The notes under the pieces were generated by a model that was not told where the DNA came from, did no database searches, and was given only the letters and a program-made list of their open reading frames with translations. Both the position numbers and the translations under genes were made by a program. Of a DNA stretch of 64,000 nt, positions 11,151 through 24,200 are shown piece after piece. Every line of letters starts with the position of its first letter. Positions within the stretch are counted from its first letter, which is position 1. Source of the DNA: Atriophallophorus winterbourni (Eukaryota; Platyhelminthes; Trematoda; Plagiorchiida; Microphallidae); the NCBI GenBank assembly GCA_013407085.1, contig JACCGJ010000269.1, forward strand, positions 124,001 to 188,000, written 5' to 3'.

Positions 11151-11850
11151 GAATTGCCCATTCAGAGGCTCTCACTGGCATAAGAGTGATGCAAGTGGAG
11201 GCCTATCAACTACAAACCATCGTATATGTTTGTTCTAGGATCGCAGATGCGTTACGGACAATAACGGGGACACACATGAATTGCACTTTCTAACGAAACT
11301 AACGATTCTCCTCAACAACATAGACTTGAATGAAAACGGAACATCACAATGCGTCACCAGAACAGCATCGACTAATTAGTCGCTGCATTTGCTGACCGCA
11401 AGCAATTCGCCCACATCCGCGCTGATAAAAAGCAACATTGTTCGTGATTACTGAATATGTATGGACAAAAAGTCGGACACTATACAACTCCGTAAAACGT
11501 TCCCTACAACACGGTTAGCCAGAATGAAAGAATTCCGACTGTGAGTCATTTTTATGCGGAAGGAAAGGAAGAAAAAGCCACAGTGATAAATCACGGGGTA
11601 TAAAAGCAACAGATTTGTCTAGAAATTGAGCTAGAACACATGATCAACAATGGGTAGGTGAAAAGGGCGATGAAAGCCATCGCTGTTTTGTATGATAATA
11701 TTACTAGGCCATAAACTTGCACGTATGAGAAAGGGTGTACAACCTTATTATGAAAGACGTTGTGGTGAAAAAAGGGTGCTCAGATCGGACGGGAGCAAAT
11801 CACCACCTGTGAAATGACCAGATACAGTGCATCACCGGGAATTGCAATAC

Positions 11851-12259
11851 TCATAGCACGGCATCCATTGGTGCCGAGAGAGAAGATCCCAAATCCCGTT
11901 CAGCGGACGGAGACATCAACAATTCACCAAGCAGAGGAGGTCCAACAGAATGTCGGTTCTTCAAGAACCACAACTTGCGAGATCCCGACAAGAACGACGG
12001 TCTCGGAGAGGCGGTGGGCTTTGCGCTCGGTGTGGAACATTCGCTGTCTATGGACACGGATTTCTGAACTGACGAACGGTCCACGGAAGGGAACAATCGG
12101 GAGTATTCTCGGATGAGTAGGACTGTCAGCGCGTGTTCAGCGCGCATTCCAATAAGACATTCCGCGGGATTGGTATACGACGAGTTCATCAGACTGGGTG
12201 TGAGCACGACAGCCAAGTTCTCTGCACGCATCATATTCTGTTCATGGTTCTCGGCTACC
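11851..12259 (-). CDS. Chimaerin last exon: end of RhoGAP and C-terminal tail
   Basis: Starts after CTCCAACAG. It encodes VAENHEQNMMRAENLAVVLT, PSLM..., then GMRAEHALTVLLIREYSRLF, matching MNAENLGIVFGPTLM and the last RhoGAP helix. An extension of about 85 residues, rich in Ser and Pro, follows to TGA at 11853-11851. Vertebrate chimaerins end shortly after the last GAP helix. Confidence 0.93.
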
Positions 12260-15200
12260 CTGTTGGAGAGAAAACCAGAACAATTGGAAGAGTTCCTGGA
12301 AAAATCGAGCCATGTTGATGCGGGAGCACACGAAAAGTCCAAGCTACGAAAACACCGATTGAAGTCGAAATAAGAAAGAAACACATTTCAGCTCATGCTT
12401 GCAATGGACGTTACAATGAGGTACGTTGGTCTAAACAACGTTAGTCTATCGACACCATCTCGCACGAATGTGTTAAACTGTTTTACCACGGGTAGTTAGC
12501 TGCATGCGGAAACACGTAGGAGTCGAACTGTAATCGTCTTTCTTTTATTAAAATCTGTCTTGGCCTGGGCAACCTGACAGTAACTCAGCCCGCGTGCAGT
12601 CAATGACTGTGCGGCACTTTGCTTGCAATCAGACTTGCGATTTATTACGATACTAAGATCTCGATATCATTCGGTAGAAAATGTTAGGTCATCCGCATCA
12701 TCATGGGCACCATTACACCGGTAGCATCATGTACTGAGTGCGTAACTGTCATACCATCATGGCGTTAAAAATACTTTTAAAAATGTGGAAGGGAGGGACC
12801 AAAAAAGCGCTGAACCTGTAGAAGATTATGCTCAAACATACTCGGATGAGGTGCCTACACCTCAAATCAAAGTGTTGTGAGGGATTACATCGATATCAGC
12901 AAGACCGCTTCCTTGCATCTTTCATCATAACAAACTTTCCTCACCACTATCCTCACCTATTCAAATTGCGTCTATACGCTGGCGCGCGGTGATCCCCTAG
13001 GTTGTTTGGTGTGTTCTCATGCATAATTTATCATCTTCTGGCGTCTGATTGCGCGCATCCTTGAGTCTGCAAAGTTCGGTGAAAATCGACCAACATTCTC
13101 GGCGCTTTGTCTGGCTAAAGATGAACGCTTCATGGTGATGATTCAAAGTAGCCATCAACTGAGGATAAACTACCATGGCGCGAAGTTGAACACCAAACCC
13201 TTGACATCGATAATCGATCAGCACACGTGAAACCGAACACGCAAGCAACACGGGTCGATAAAACTCACCTGTGAATGTGACGTAAAAAGAAGCGCAAACT
13301 GTCATAGTGCGCCGACGGCAATGTGGATAGCACAGCAGCAACCTCGGCCAATTGTTCCTCAGGCGTCAGAGCCTCATTGCCTGGAATGATTCATGGCACA
13401 TTAGTGGTTCGCAAAACAACGCGGAACAGTTTGAGGCATATGCTTTTGGTACAATAGTCAGACAAGAGAAACACGTGACTGATAAAATGATAAACGATCC
13501 CGAAATATGACCAGGAGCAGCATAGTGTTTATGTGATACAGTATCACTTTACAGAATTAAAGATTTAGGTTTGAAAGGTAAGTGTCTGTTTGTGGAGAAG
13601 CACATGCGATGTACTACCAACGTGTTTTGAGACGCTTCCGTCGCTGAGCCCGCGACCACGGCGGATTGCTTCAAGGCAAAACTCTAAAGAGACGTCGAAC
13701 GTAGGAGAGAGAGAGTATGTATGTATGTATGTATGAAAGCATAAGCCTGATCCTGCCGTCAGAGACTGCACGTGGGCTAAGATAATGTCAGGTTGCCCAG
13801 ACCTAGACAGATATAAGAAAATAGAAATGGTAGTGAGACTCCAGCGTGTTTCAGCATGCAGCTCACCACCGATGGCCAATCAATTTAGCACGGCGTTAGC
13901 CGCACAGCACAAAGTACTGTACGATTGCACATCCATGCCAGAGAGAGAGAGAGAGGGGGTATATGAAGAAAGGGAATGTGATAAAATCGCCGAAGAGACA
14001 ACGGCATGGCTTATAAATATTGCATGATTGGACCATTGCCTCTATTCGGCGCAAGTAACACTCTGCAACATTGACCGCCGGTAACGGGTTGTGACCGGAC
14101 GGTCGCTCGCTATAGGCTCTCGTTGTTATCTGTTTCCCGAATTTTGGTCTAGGCATGCCGAACTGATATTATTTTCAAAATAAGCCATGATATATTTGAA
14201 AGACAAGAACAAAACAGCCTAATTCACAAAAGTAACGAAAAAAATTATAGAAAACGGGCAGCTAATCGAAAATTTGTACACATTCGATGACCTGGAAACC
14301 GAGGGTAGGGTATTGTATTACAAACATTCACAAACGTACCTATGTATCAGTTGATGAAAAAATTTACAAGCATACATATTACGTCTGCCAGAAAGAAAGA
14401 GATGTACCTACTATACACAACTTTTGGCTGGTACCACAAAGTTATATTTGAGGGTGGTCATTAAGAAAGTAGATCAATTGTATTTGGAATTGCACATACC
14501 GAGTCACAAGGACAGGACACAGAAAACACACAGACTAAATAATACAACGCAGAACATGAACACGAGCTAAATAAAGGATAGAAGAATGTTTTACGAAGAT
14601 CCAGGTAGAAGTGCAACAGCAAATTCACCATACAAAAAATTTCGAATTTGATAGAAAAGTGTCTCGCGGAAAACCATCGAGAATGGCTGAACATTCTAGA
14701 TAACGACGCACAGGAAGGGTGGGGGATAGAAAGACTAATTTCGTGCCAAATCTACCATCTCCCTAAGAGTCAATCGAAACTAACCAACATAAAGACATTT
14801 TCAAGTGAACACTAATTCTTCGGAAGAGGATGAAGTCGGCTCTACTACGGAAAGACACAGGATACTGAAACAGGCCCCAAGATCCAGCTAGAAGTAAAAC
14901 TTGGGCAAACCGCTTACAGCAGCTGAAAGCCGGGCACGGACAATATTACAACACATGTAGGATTTGGTGTGGCAGGTACACTTTCAGCGGTTTCCAATAG
15001 CGTCGACCGTACCGTTGTATGAGCAGTGTTAATGCGTTATGTAATTCTAGAGTTTTGCAATAGGGTCGTCCAAAAGGTCTACCATGTCCAACTAGGCATT
15101 CGCATCCCATGGTATTTCAAACAGAAAACTTTGCAAATAACGCATAAGGAATTTACAAGAAAACCGCAAAACAGATCCTGAGTACGTGAGACCGATTCTC

Positions 15201-18200
15201 GTAATCACTCAAGGTCAAGGAAGCAACTGAATAAGCAGAGCTTGGAGAGTGCAGAAATAATAATTCCTTCCAGACGGCTATCGGCAGCAATGTAAAACTC
15301 ATCTTGCTAAGTAACCCAGTTGCTCATGAATACTCGTTCACGTAGAATTTCTGTCGAGAAAATTTTCAAATGTGGGCGCCCTAGAAAGATACCGTATTGA
15401 TCTACAGAGGGATTGAAAACGGAGAACGGCAACTAAATTGTCGAGAAGCATCCGACTATCGTATCGACTATACAGTAATGGAAAGATCAAAGGCGTTGGT
15501 AAAGCCTAAGGAGCCTAAGGACAGAGCACGAAGGGGTCTACAGAAACACCAGAACGGTACACGAAACGATTAATTATTTAAAAAAATCGATGGGATGCAA
15601 CAAATCTCACGCATGATTTCCAGCAATTTCGGGTGAGCCTCATAGGTGATCAAAGGAACTGGGAGTTGACGAAGGAACGATTTGATTAGACTGGTAATCA
15701 CATTCACATCCGGGATACGAGCGGGTGAGAGCGGGGCGGTTTCACAATCTGCGGAAATATTGTTACATTGGGGATAAAGTAGTCACAACAATGATGTATC
15801 GACAGTTTCAATGAAGTCGGTGCATACATGGCATGTCCTGACGGTAGACGTGCTGCCAAACGAGTTTAATGCCACGTTGATAAGTGATGATGATGATATC
15901 ACAAGCCTAGAGCAGGTAAAATGCAACACAATCACAGACTGCACGTGGGCTAAGATACTGTCAGGTTGCCCAGCCATGCAGTTATGGTGAGCTACAGCTG
16001 ATTATGGGGGGCGGCGTTATCCACACGTTCGGTACAATTGATGCCGAGTATCTGTGGAGAATTCCTGGCATTAAACGGCAGCGTAACGTTAGCGCCATGA
16101 ACAAGAGCATCGGTGACGAGAAAAAATTCGTATCGCTTACCATGCCGTGTTGGTGAGCATAATGGTGGAGAGGACGGGTACATGAAATTTCACAAGCCTA
16201 CCTGTTTCGCTCGCGAAATTAACATCTAGTTAGAAATCTCCATTCATACTGACAAAGAAGAACATAAATTCAACTGGAATGGAACCTAAGCCATTGGCAA
16301 GGGATGCACGCGCCACATACGAGAATTCCACGAAGCGTGGCGCTCCACACTGCAGTCGATAAATCAACATAAGTTCAATTGGATGACATGTATGTGCCAA
16401 TGAGGAATCCAACATTGAGCCATGTGACCTTGGGAACAACCAATGACGAGGAAAGAAACCGAATGGCCAGCGTATAAAAATCAGAAGACGCGACGATTAT
16501 GATCACTTCACAAGAAGCTCAGCTGACAATGTCACCTAGGTTGATGACGAAACGTCCTACTGCTACAATGCGAGCTCAGCTAACACAAAACACCCAACAT
16601 GTTTGCAGTCAGAGACTGCGCGTGGGCTAATGCACTGCCAGACAGCCAATGACCTAAACAGATAGCAGAGAAAATAAGAAAATGGCAGTAAGACTTCGGT
16701 GGGTTTCTGCATACCTTTGGACGGTCGTACCTGTGCAGTACAAAAATTCTGCACAAGTTTACATCGCGAGGATAGTAATAATGCTACACTGGGTTTCAAA
16801 CCCAGTTCACATGAATGGGGGCTCGTGTGATTGAACAGTTTGGTCGTACCAACCTTACCCAACCGTGGCATACAAGCGCAACTTGTTCACCATTCTTCCA
16901 CTGTTTCAAGCGCATGCGAATCCTGATCCTACTGTCCCAACCTGATGAGTGCAAACAGCACGAAACCGGTCGTGTGGTGTGTGATGGAGCTATATGCAAA
17001 TGAGCTTTTAAATACGTTGTATCATTCCAATCTTACTCTGCGTTGTATGATGCTATTGTAGAACAAACGGTTCGTTACATATAGGTTGCACAGGCACACC
17101 AACTCCCACCGATTAAATTCCTGATTAGGTTCAGGGGACACTCAACTATCAATCGGACAGTCCACGTTGGATTCACGTCGCGGTTAGAAAATATGATTCT
17201 CCACCACCCCCATGGGTAAAAAGGATATAAAAAGAGTTGCAAAGGTCTAGTACCCTGTCCGACCTGGGCAACCTGACAGTTATATCGCCCACGTGCAGTC
17301 TTTGACTGTGCGGCACTTTGCGTGGATCAGGCTTGTGCTTTCATACCATACCATAACATGTCCGGTGAGTAGAATCGTATCATCGGTGATAACCATAGAC
17401 CCTATGAGCGCAGTTGGCATAATAAGGTCGACGTGATTTGACAATATCTCAGTCCATGTGCAGCCTTGTCTGGAAACAAGCTGATGGTTTTACTTTCATC
17501 ATCGTCATCATCATGAAGAAAAACATCAAATCCATTGATCCTTGACGAACACACAATCACAATCACCACAAAGAAACTGGTGTTCAAGCGCTATAAGAGC
17601 CAATAAGGACAGAGGATTAAAAATCGGATTGAATAATCCAGCTGCATACCGCATGTTCGACAAACAGCAGTTTATTCTCACAAGTTATCAGCAAAAATAC
17701 GGCAAGCTTTAACGTTTAACATTATTTATTACCCAACAAATTTCAATTAAACACACCAGCAAACACAACCCACGTGATCGATGATGAAAAACCCACATCC
17801 AAAGCATGGGGTAGGCGATCACAACCAACCAACCAACCGACCAACCGGCATCGTTTACTTAACACGAGTCAGGCATGTGGGTGAGTTAACAGTATATTCA
17901 CACAAACCCGCTGACCACACAATATCGATTATCGTACGATATCCAAGCAAATTGAGTCGAAATCGCAAACAAACCAAAAGAGCGCCACCTTTAATCGGCG
18001 CACGGTAGACAAAAAGAAAGAATGTGCCAAATTGATGATGCACTCTTTTTGACGACGCTCAGACAAGAAGGATCGATTCCGAATAGCAAGCGAGTGAGGA
18101 CGAAACACGCACAAGCACGCAGGCTGCGCAACATGGTGTTACCTTTGTCAAACGTTGCGCGAGCATGTTCAATTCGATCGTGATTGCCGGGAATACGGTA

Positions 18201-21200
18201 GAGACCTTCCACCGTCAGGCCACGTCGTTCCACTTCGTTCACACAACGCTCCAATATGGTGGGAATCGGTCTGGCGGAGAAGAAGATGGTTGGATGGAAC
18301 AACGGAGGCAACTAAAATATCATCAAGATGTTTCTACAAACGATAAGAATGTCTAATTCCTATATTAAATGGTCCCAGGGAATTGACAACTCATAAACGC
18401 GGAACGCATACGATGAACTATCAAACATCTCAACCAGGAGCTCAGCGGATTTTAACGGTCGTTATTTTGCACCACTTTTTGCGACTCATCATGGTAGAAC
18501 TACGTGATATTCTCAACTAGGTGACCTTTGTCAAATTATCATTTCACCACCAAAGGGGCACACAGGCTGAGAATGACCTGAATACACGGACAACGATGTG
18601 AACCAGAGCTACTCGCTTGTGCAAGAAAGAGAATCTGCTCTGCATGTGCGAATAGATATAACAAACGGAAAGCAAAAGGCGACGACAACGTTGAAAAGTT
18701 GTGAGCAAAAAATATAGTCAGAAAAACAAAGAAGCTAAGACGTTTCTCTCTACGCACGGGTTTGCAAACGTAAAAATATTCTACTACGGAACGACAGTAG
18801 AGAACTAGTCATAGTGTCATGTTTTATTATTCTTGCAGTGTAGCCGCCAGCCTCTTGGCAATTGATCTAAATCCATGATAATGTTGCTTGCATGGAAGAT
18901 CTGCGAGTGATAAGTGCTACAATGCGATCATTTCATGGCATCGGAGTTGCTGCTAGCTGAACAGCGCAACGTACGACAGTAAAAAATGAATGTATGGATG
19001 AAATCACCAGCCTAGACCGAGGGAAAGTGCGGCAAAGTCAGAGATTGCACGTGGGCTATCACACTGTCAGGTTGCCCAGGCCTAGATAGATAAAAAATGG
19101 AAACGACTGTGAGACTCTAGCGTGTTTCCGCTTGCAGCTCATTACCGGTGTCCAATCAATTTAGTACGGTGTTAGTTGCACAGCACAGAATGACTGCACG
19201 ATTTCACATCCGTAAAAAATGAATACATACAGAAGTAGGAATACTATGTAGGCTATTAAGCGGCTGAATTTCTAAAGTTTACACGGCGGTTTCGGTATAA
19301 AAAATTGCACAAGAAACGAGAATTGCAATCAGCCAATGGTTTAGCTAGGAGGATCGGAAAAAACATATTCCATTAACGGGACCAAGTCTGGTTTAAACGT
19401 TGTAGAAACCCGACTGATTTGATGTGGGAAACATTCATCAGTCTTGCTATTCGAACGCGACTGATATGTGTCTGATCCACTTGTTGGAGTTTCACACGGA
19501 AAACACGAACACGTACAGATGCAACACAAAACAGCCGCAAAAAAACCAGTTTATGGCACAATCAGTCTGATGACCGATAAATGTGCGAAATATGGCGTCT
19601 GGTTTTCGGGGAAACGGACGCGATAGTAAAATCGCTTAAAAAGCACTCGAACTGTAGACCCGTATGGGAACATTATTTAATCTGTTCAGTTGCCCTTTAC
19701 CTACACTCCATGACCGGCGACGTGTTGTTTGTAATCATCAAGTGGTGAGAGTGACACTCGAACCGAACAACATAAAAAGATTGACGGATGAGTTTTAAAA
19801 AAGTTTAACTTTGATGTCAATATTATATACAACTGGCAAAATTTAACACGTTCGTCAGTGAGAGTTTCAAAAAGCGAAGCTGAGTTAGGACTTGAAAGGG
19901 ATGCACTCAATTAGTCTTTTCTTGCTTACTTTTCAACGAGTGGTTTCATATCCTTTATATTCATCAGGTGAGGGCAGAGAGATTTTGGGTTACGTGAAGA
20001 ACGATTCAAGATATTAGCATGGTCGAAGTTTAAGAACGCTGGTAAACAAAGTCAGCACAGTCATCTATGGAACCAAGGTCAAGCATCGAACCAAATACTA
20101 GCATTATCATTCCTCCAAGAGGTGGCGGTCTAGCAAGAGCGGAACTGTCGTTACGGCCGCACGTGGTATTGAAACTGGAAAAATGGCCAATGCCACGTCT
20201 ACTAACGGCGGTAAGTCCGTTCGAATAGAACACTTGCAATCAACAGACAGCAGGAAAAAGCACATCACTGAAATCAATAACCCGAAAGAAAACCACAGCA
20301 ACGCGCAATATCCGGGCTGTAACCACCAGGATACATATTAGGAAAACAAATAAAATCCCGAAATTCATTACCCCGTTAAATCACCGTAAGACACAATAAA
20401 CTGGTTGGAACACATAGAATCATGTTGCTCGACAGAGCAAATGTCCGTTCGTGGCGATCTAATTGTCAGGAGTAACTCTACATCTAACTATCATAGGTTT
20501 TGTGGGTTTCAGGTATTTCAAATGATAAACATTTCGGCGTCCGTCTCGTTGCGAAAACGGCTACACTTTACTAATTTTGCGAAAGATCGTCCCAGCTGAT
20601 TAGGCTTTTAAGCATATGCAGATAACGCTCACATTTACGTATCGTATTTTCTCATGGAGAATCGATGTAAAGAATAACGTAGACAATCGCAAATTATCGA
20701 TCGAGATCACATGATCCTAGGAGAGAGCAAAGAGCCAATAGTCGTGCAGCCGAATCAACCAATAAACAGGCGACAACACGCGGTCTTAAGATCATAAATC
20801 AAAGAGTGTTATATATGAAAGTCATGACTGTTCACTGGTGCGCATGTGTTTGAATCAGTTATTGCACGTAAATCATCCTGTTTGTGTTTACTTTTTCATT
20901 CATTAAATCAATATGTGCAGAGCTGTGAATTCGATTCGATCGAATAAAGACGATGATAAATTTACTTTTCCGAACTGTTATTAATTTTGTGTGGGCTCGA
21001 TAGACAAAGTGCAGTGTAGAATTTCGGAACGATAAAATTCGCTAGTCAAACGAAATAGCAAGCATTCAGCTAGATTTTTGATACGGTTGTCGCATTGAGT
21101 TAATGAGTATGGGTGTCAGACGATCAAGTCGCTAAACAAACAACACAGGTTCGGTTGTTTGAGGTGGAAGAGACCGGCCACTGACCCGTGGTTTCGATCA

Positions 21201-24200
21201 GTCGACTGGGTTGAAAACCGTGCCCAACCAATAGGTCATTGCAACCTCGAATGGTGGGCAGTTGCGATTCCCTGACTTAATCAGCGGCACATAGAAACGG
21301 ATGACACTAAACGCAGACGATCAAGTACAAACCGAAGACAGAAACAGCGTGGATACATGGAAAAGAGGGAATTCAGAGAGCGGACAACAAAACCTCAAGT
21401 GAAGCATTCACACAAGCAGGTTTTGTAAAACAGAAGTACCGCACGGTAGAACATTGTCATGAATCTTTCTCGAAGTTTGGCTGAGTGGAAATATGTACAT
21501 CGTGCGGGAGACGATACGTATGCATGCAAAAATGTAATCATACAAGTCTCGGGCGATTGGATAGAATCTTGTGAAGCTTCTTGGCATCCCCAGAGATATG
21601 AACTTTAATTGGGTACAGAATTAGACGAAGGATGATTTTCATCTAGGCTTGAAAAGAAGTAAGTGGGCAAGACTTTTCAATACGTTTGGAACCGAGAGCG
21701 TTGTCAATATTATACCGAGATGGTTTGAAAGCAATCGATTGAGACGGAAAGTAAGCCAATTTCTCAAACCCAGTCACGCAGCTGGCCGAAAGATTTGAGT
21801 GAGCTAGTGTAGAAACAAGCAATGGTTTAAACCATTATATTCGAAACCACAAACTCATGTGATTCGTGGCCGAAAGAAATAGGATATACATATTTGCACA
21901 GACGGATTTCCGGAAACGCGGGTTTCCATAACTCAACATCCAAACATGAAGAAAACATTGCAGATAAGCGCCTTTCGGAGAATTGGATGTCTTGTGTAAA
22001 TCACAGCGAACAAAGGGCCAACGCGTCATCGTACACAAAGGTAAGCTACGCGGCGTTGTTCGTCATCGATCACACAGCTATGAAATGGAACGACATTTGG
22101 ACTAGCACCCCGGTCACCGGTCTCGGACATAGTGTGTGAAATCTGCGGATGATTCTGTTGCAAAGAATGCACGAGCACGAAACAGCTGTTTTTGTGATTC
22201 CTATTACCAGACTGAACAGATTCGAAAAACAATCATCTGTCCGAAAAGCATGTCGTGATATCCGACTCACGCAGACACCATGTACCGGGATTATGTTCCC
22301 AATCGAAAACATGACCATACGGGGCTTGGGAAAGTGTCCACGCATCCCGGTAAATGGTGCCAAAGTTACAAAAGGATCTTTGACAGCCAGCTTCTGGGAT
22401 ACGACATCCAGCCAAGTAACATTACGGAAACGAAGCAGTAGGATATAGAAATCAACTTGAAGACTAGCCGTGAGATCTTACACGAAAACCAAAACCGGTG
22501 AATGAGACCAATTGATTTGTGAAGTTTCACCATATAATGTGTATTAAAATGGACAGCATTCTTGCGCAACTCTTAACGATTCAACCCGTATTAATTCGCA
22601 AATTCTACGTGAGCATGGCCAATGTCGGTTGGTTCGTTTGCCGAAACATGATAAGAATCATGCACTTCCATCAACCTGTCTTAGCATGGAGGTGTTCCCG
22701 GTGAGGATGTACACGTTTTATACTCCTCGCATCCCTTAGCTCGTGTCTAAAAGATCCTCAAGCAAAATAAAAAACCAAACTATCTACCTACTCTTGTTAT
22801 ACTGGTAATTCTCAGCAGCCTGATATGAATTCGAAAACACCTATTAATTTCAACTACTATTATTTTCCGTACAAACAAAAAGTATCAAGGAGAAGGGGAT
22901 TAGTTGTATTTGAACTGTCTAAGAACATGACATGGCAGAAAAATAGTTACAAAGCAGACTCCGTTAGTAATCGATTGGAATATATTTGGAACCGATCGTG
23001 TATTCATAATGCAAAGAAATTTGAGTGCAATCGGTTAGAGCAGTTTTGGGTAACGTTTCACTTTTGACACAGGAGCTTCGTCAGACCAAGGGTGATAGTC
23101 AGGACAGGGAACATGATTAAGTAGCGGTCAACCCACCACCACTTATTTGACCTTACCGCTAAACAGCCTATAGTACGCCTACGCTGTGTCACGTCTCGTG
23201 GGAATAGCCAGGATCAGTAGTCGATTTTCCTGACAGTGTGTATCCACTCTGTTAGTATAAGTGACCAGAGGATTAACCTTTTTCAATCTAAGGAGAGAAA
23301 CCGGCGAGCTCCATCCTTTACTTGAATATAGCTTAAAACACAAATGTAATCGAAGTGACATAGCAGAGAGCCATAACCGATTGAACAAAGACAAGACAGT
23401 AGAACGACCACATGTTTGTCCAAAAATCGCTTAGAATAAAAAATGTGAGGCCGATGATAGTACCAAGGCTTCGTTTGCAATGACGAACAGTGTTGTGGGA
23501 CAGCTTTAAACTAGCCGAAAAAATAACATGTAGTAGAATGGATAAGACAGCTTGGCATCATTTCATTAAACGGATGATTGGTTAATCTAGCAGCGTTTGC
23601 AAGAGTTGCAGTGTGAATCGCGAATTACAAAATGTGATTAAAAAGAACCAATTAACAATAAAAAAACAAGAATTCTGCCGTCGTCGTGTCATTGCCGCGA
23701 AAAGTTATTCCCTCATTTTGGCAATCAATAGAACAAACAAATATTTACTTAAAAAGAATAACCTGAATAATGTGAGAGTTCGAGGGACATGGGACATGTT
23801 CAAACATAATTGTTGTCTTGTTCACAATCACGTTTCCCCACATCCATATATTCCCGGTGATTTCATGTGATTTAACAACGATGGTTTTATTTGACATTCA
23901 CGTCAAAGTCTGAAGTGATTTCAAATGCTAGTCTACAGAGCATGTTCACCCTACTACGACATCTACGTCACACAGAATGGAAAATAGTCGTATTCCGAAA
24001 GATCTACTCTATGGTGAGTTGCAATTAAGAAGTCGACCAATGGGCAGATCGCACTTGCGGTACAAATACGTTTGCTCAAGAGCTATGAAAGCTCTTGGCA
24101 TTGACTCAGCGAGTTGGGAAGAACCTGCTCTTGACCGCTCACATTGGAGACACTGTGCAAAGCGTCGTCTGCAAGCCGGGAAGAAGCAGATACAACTGAC

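Noticed and set aside
16515..16545. GATGACGAAACGTCC resembling a hammerhead core
   Set aside because: There is no CTGANGA at the right place and no stem II; only the GAAAC part is similar.
22070..22448. Overlapping open frames on both strands
   Set aside because: They overlap each other, match no family I know, and sit in an intron whose flanking exons already join in phase.
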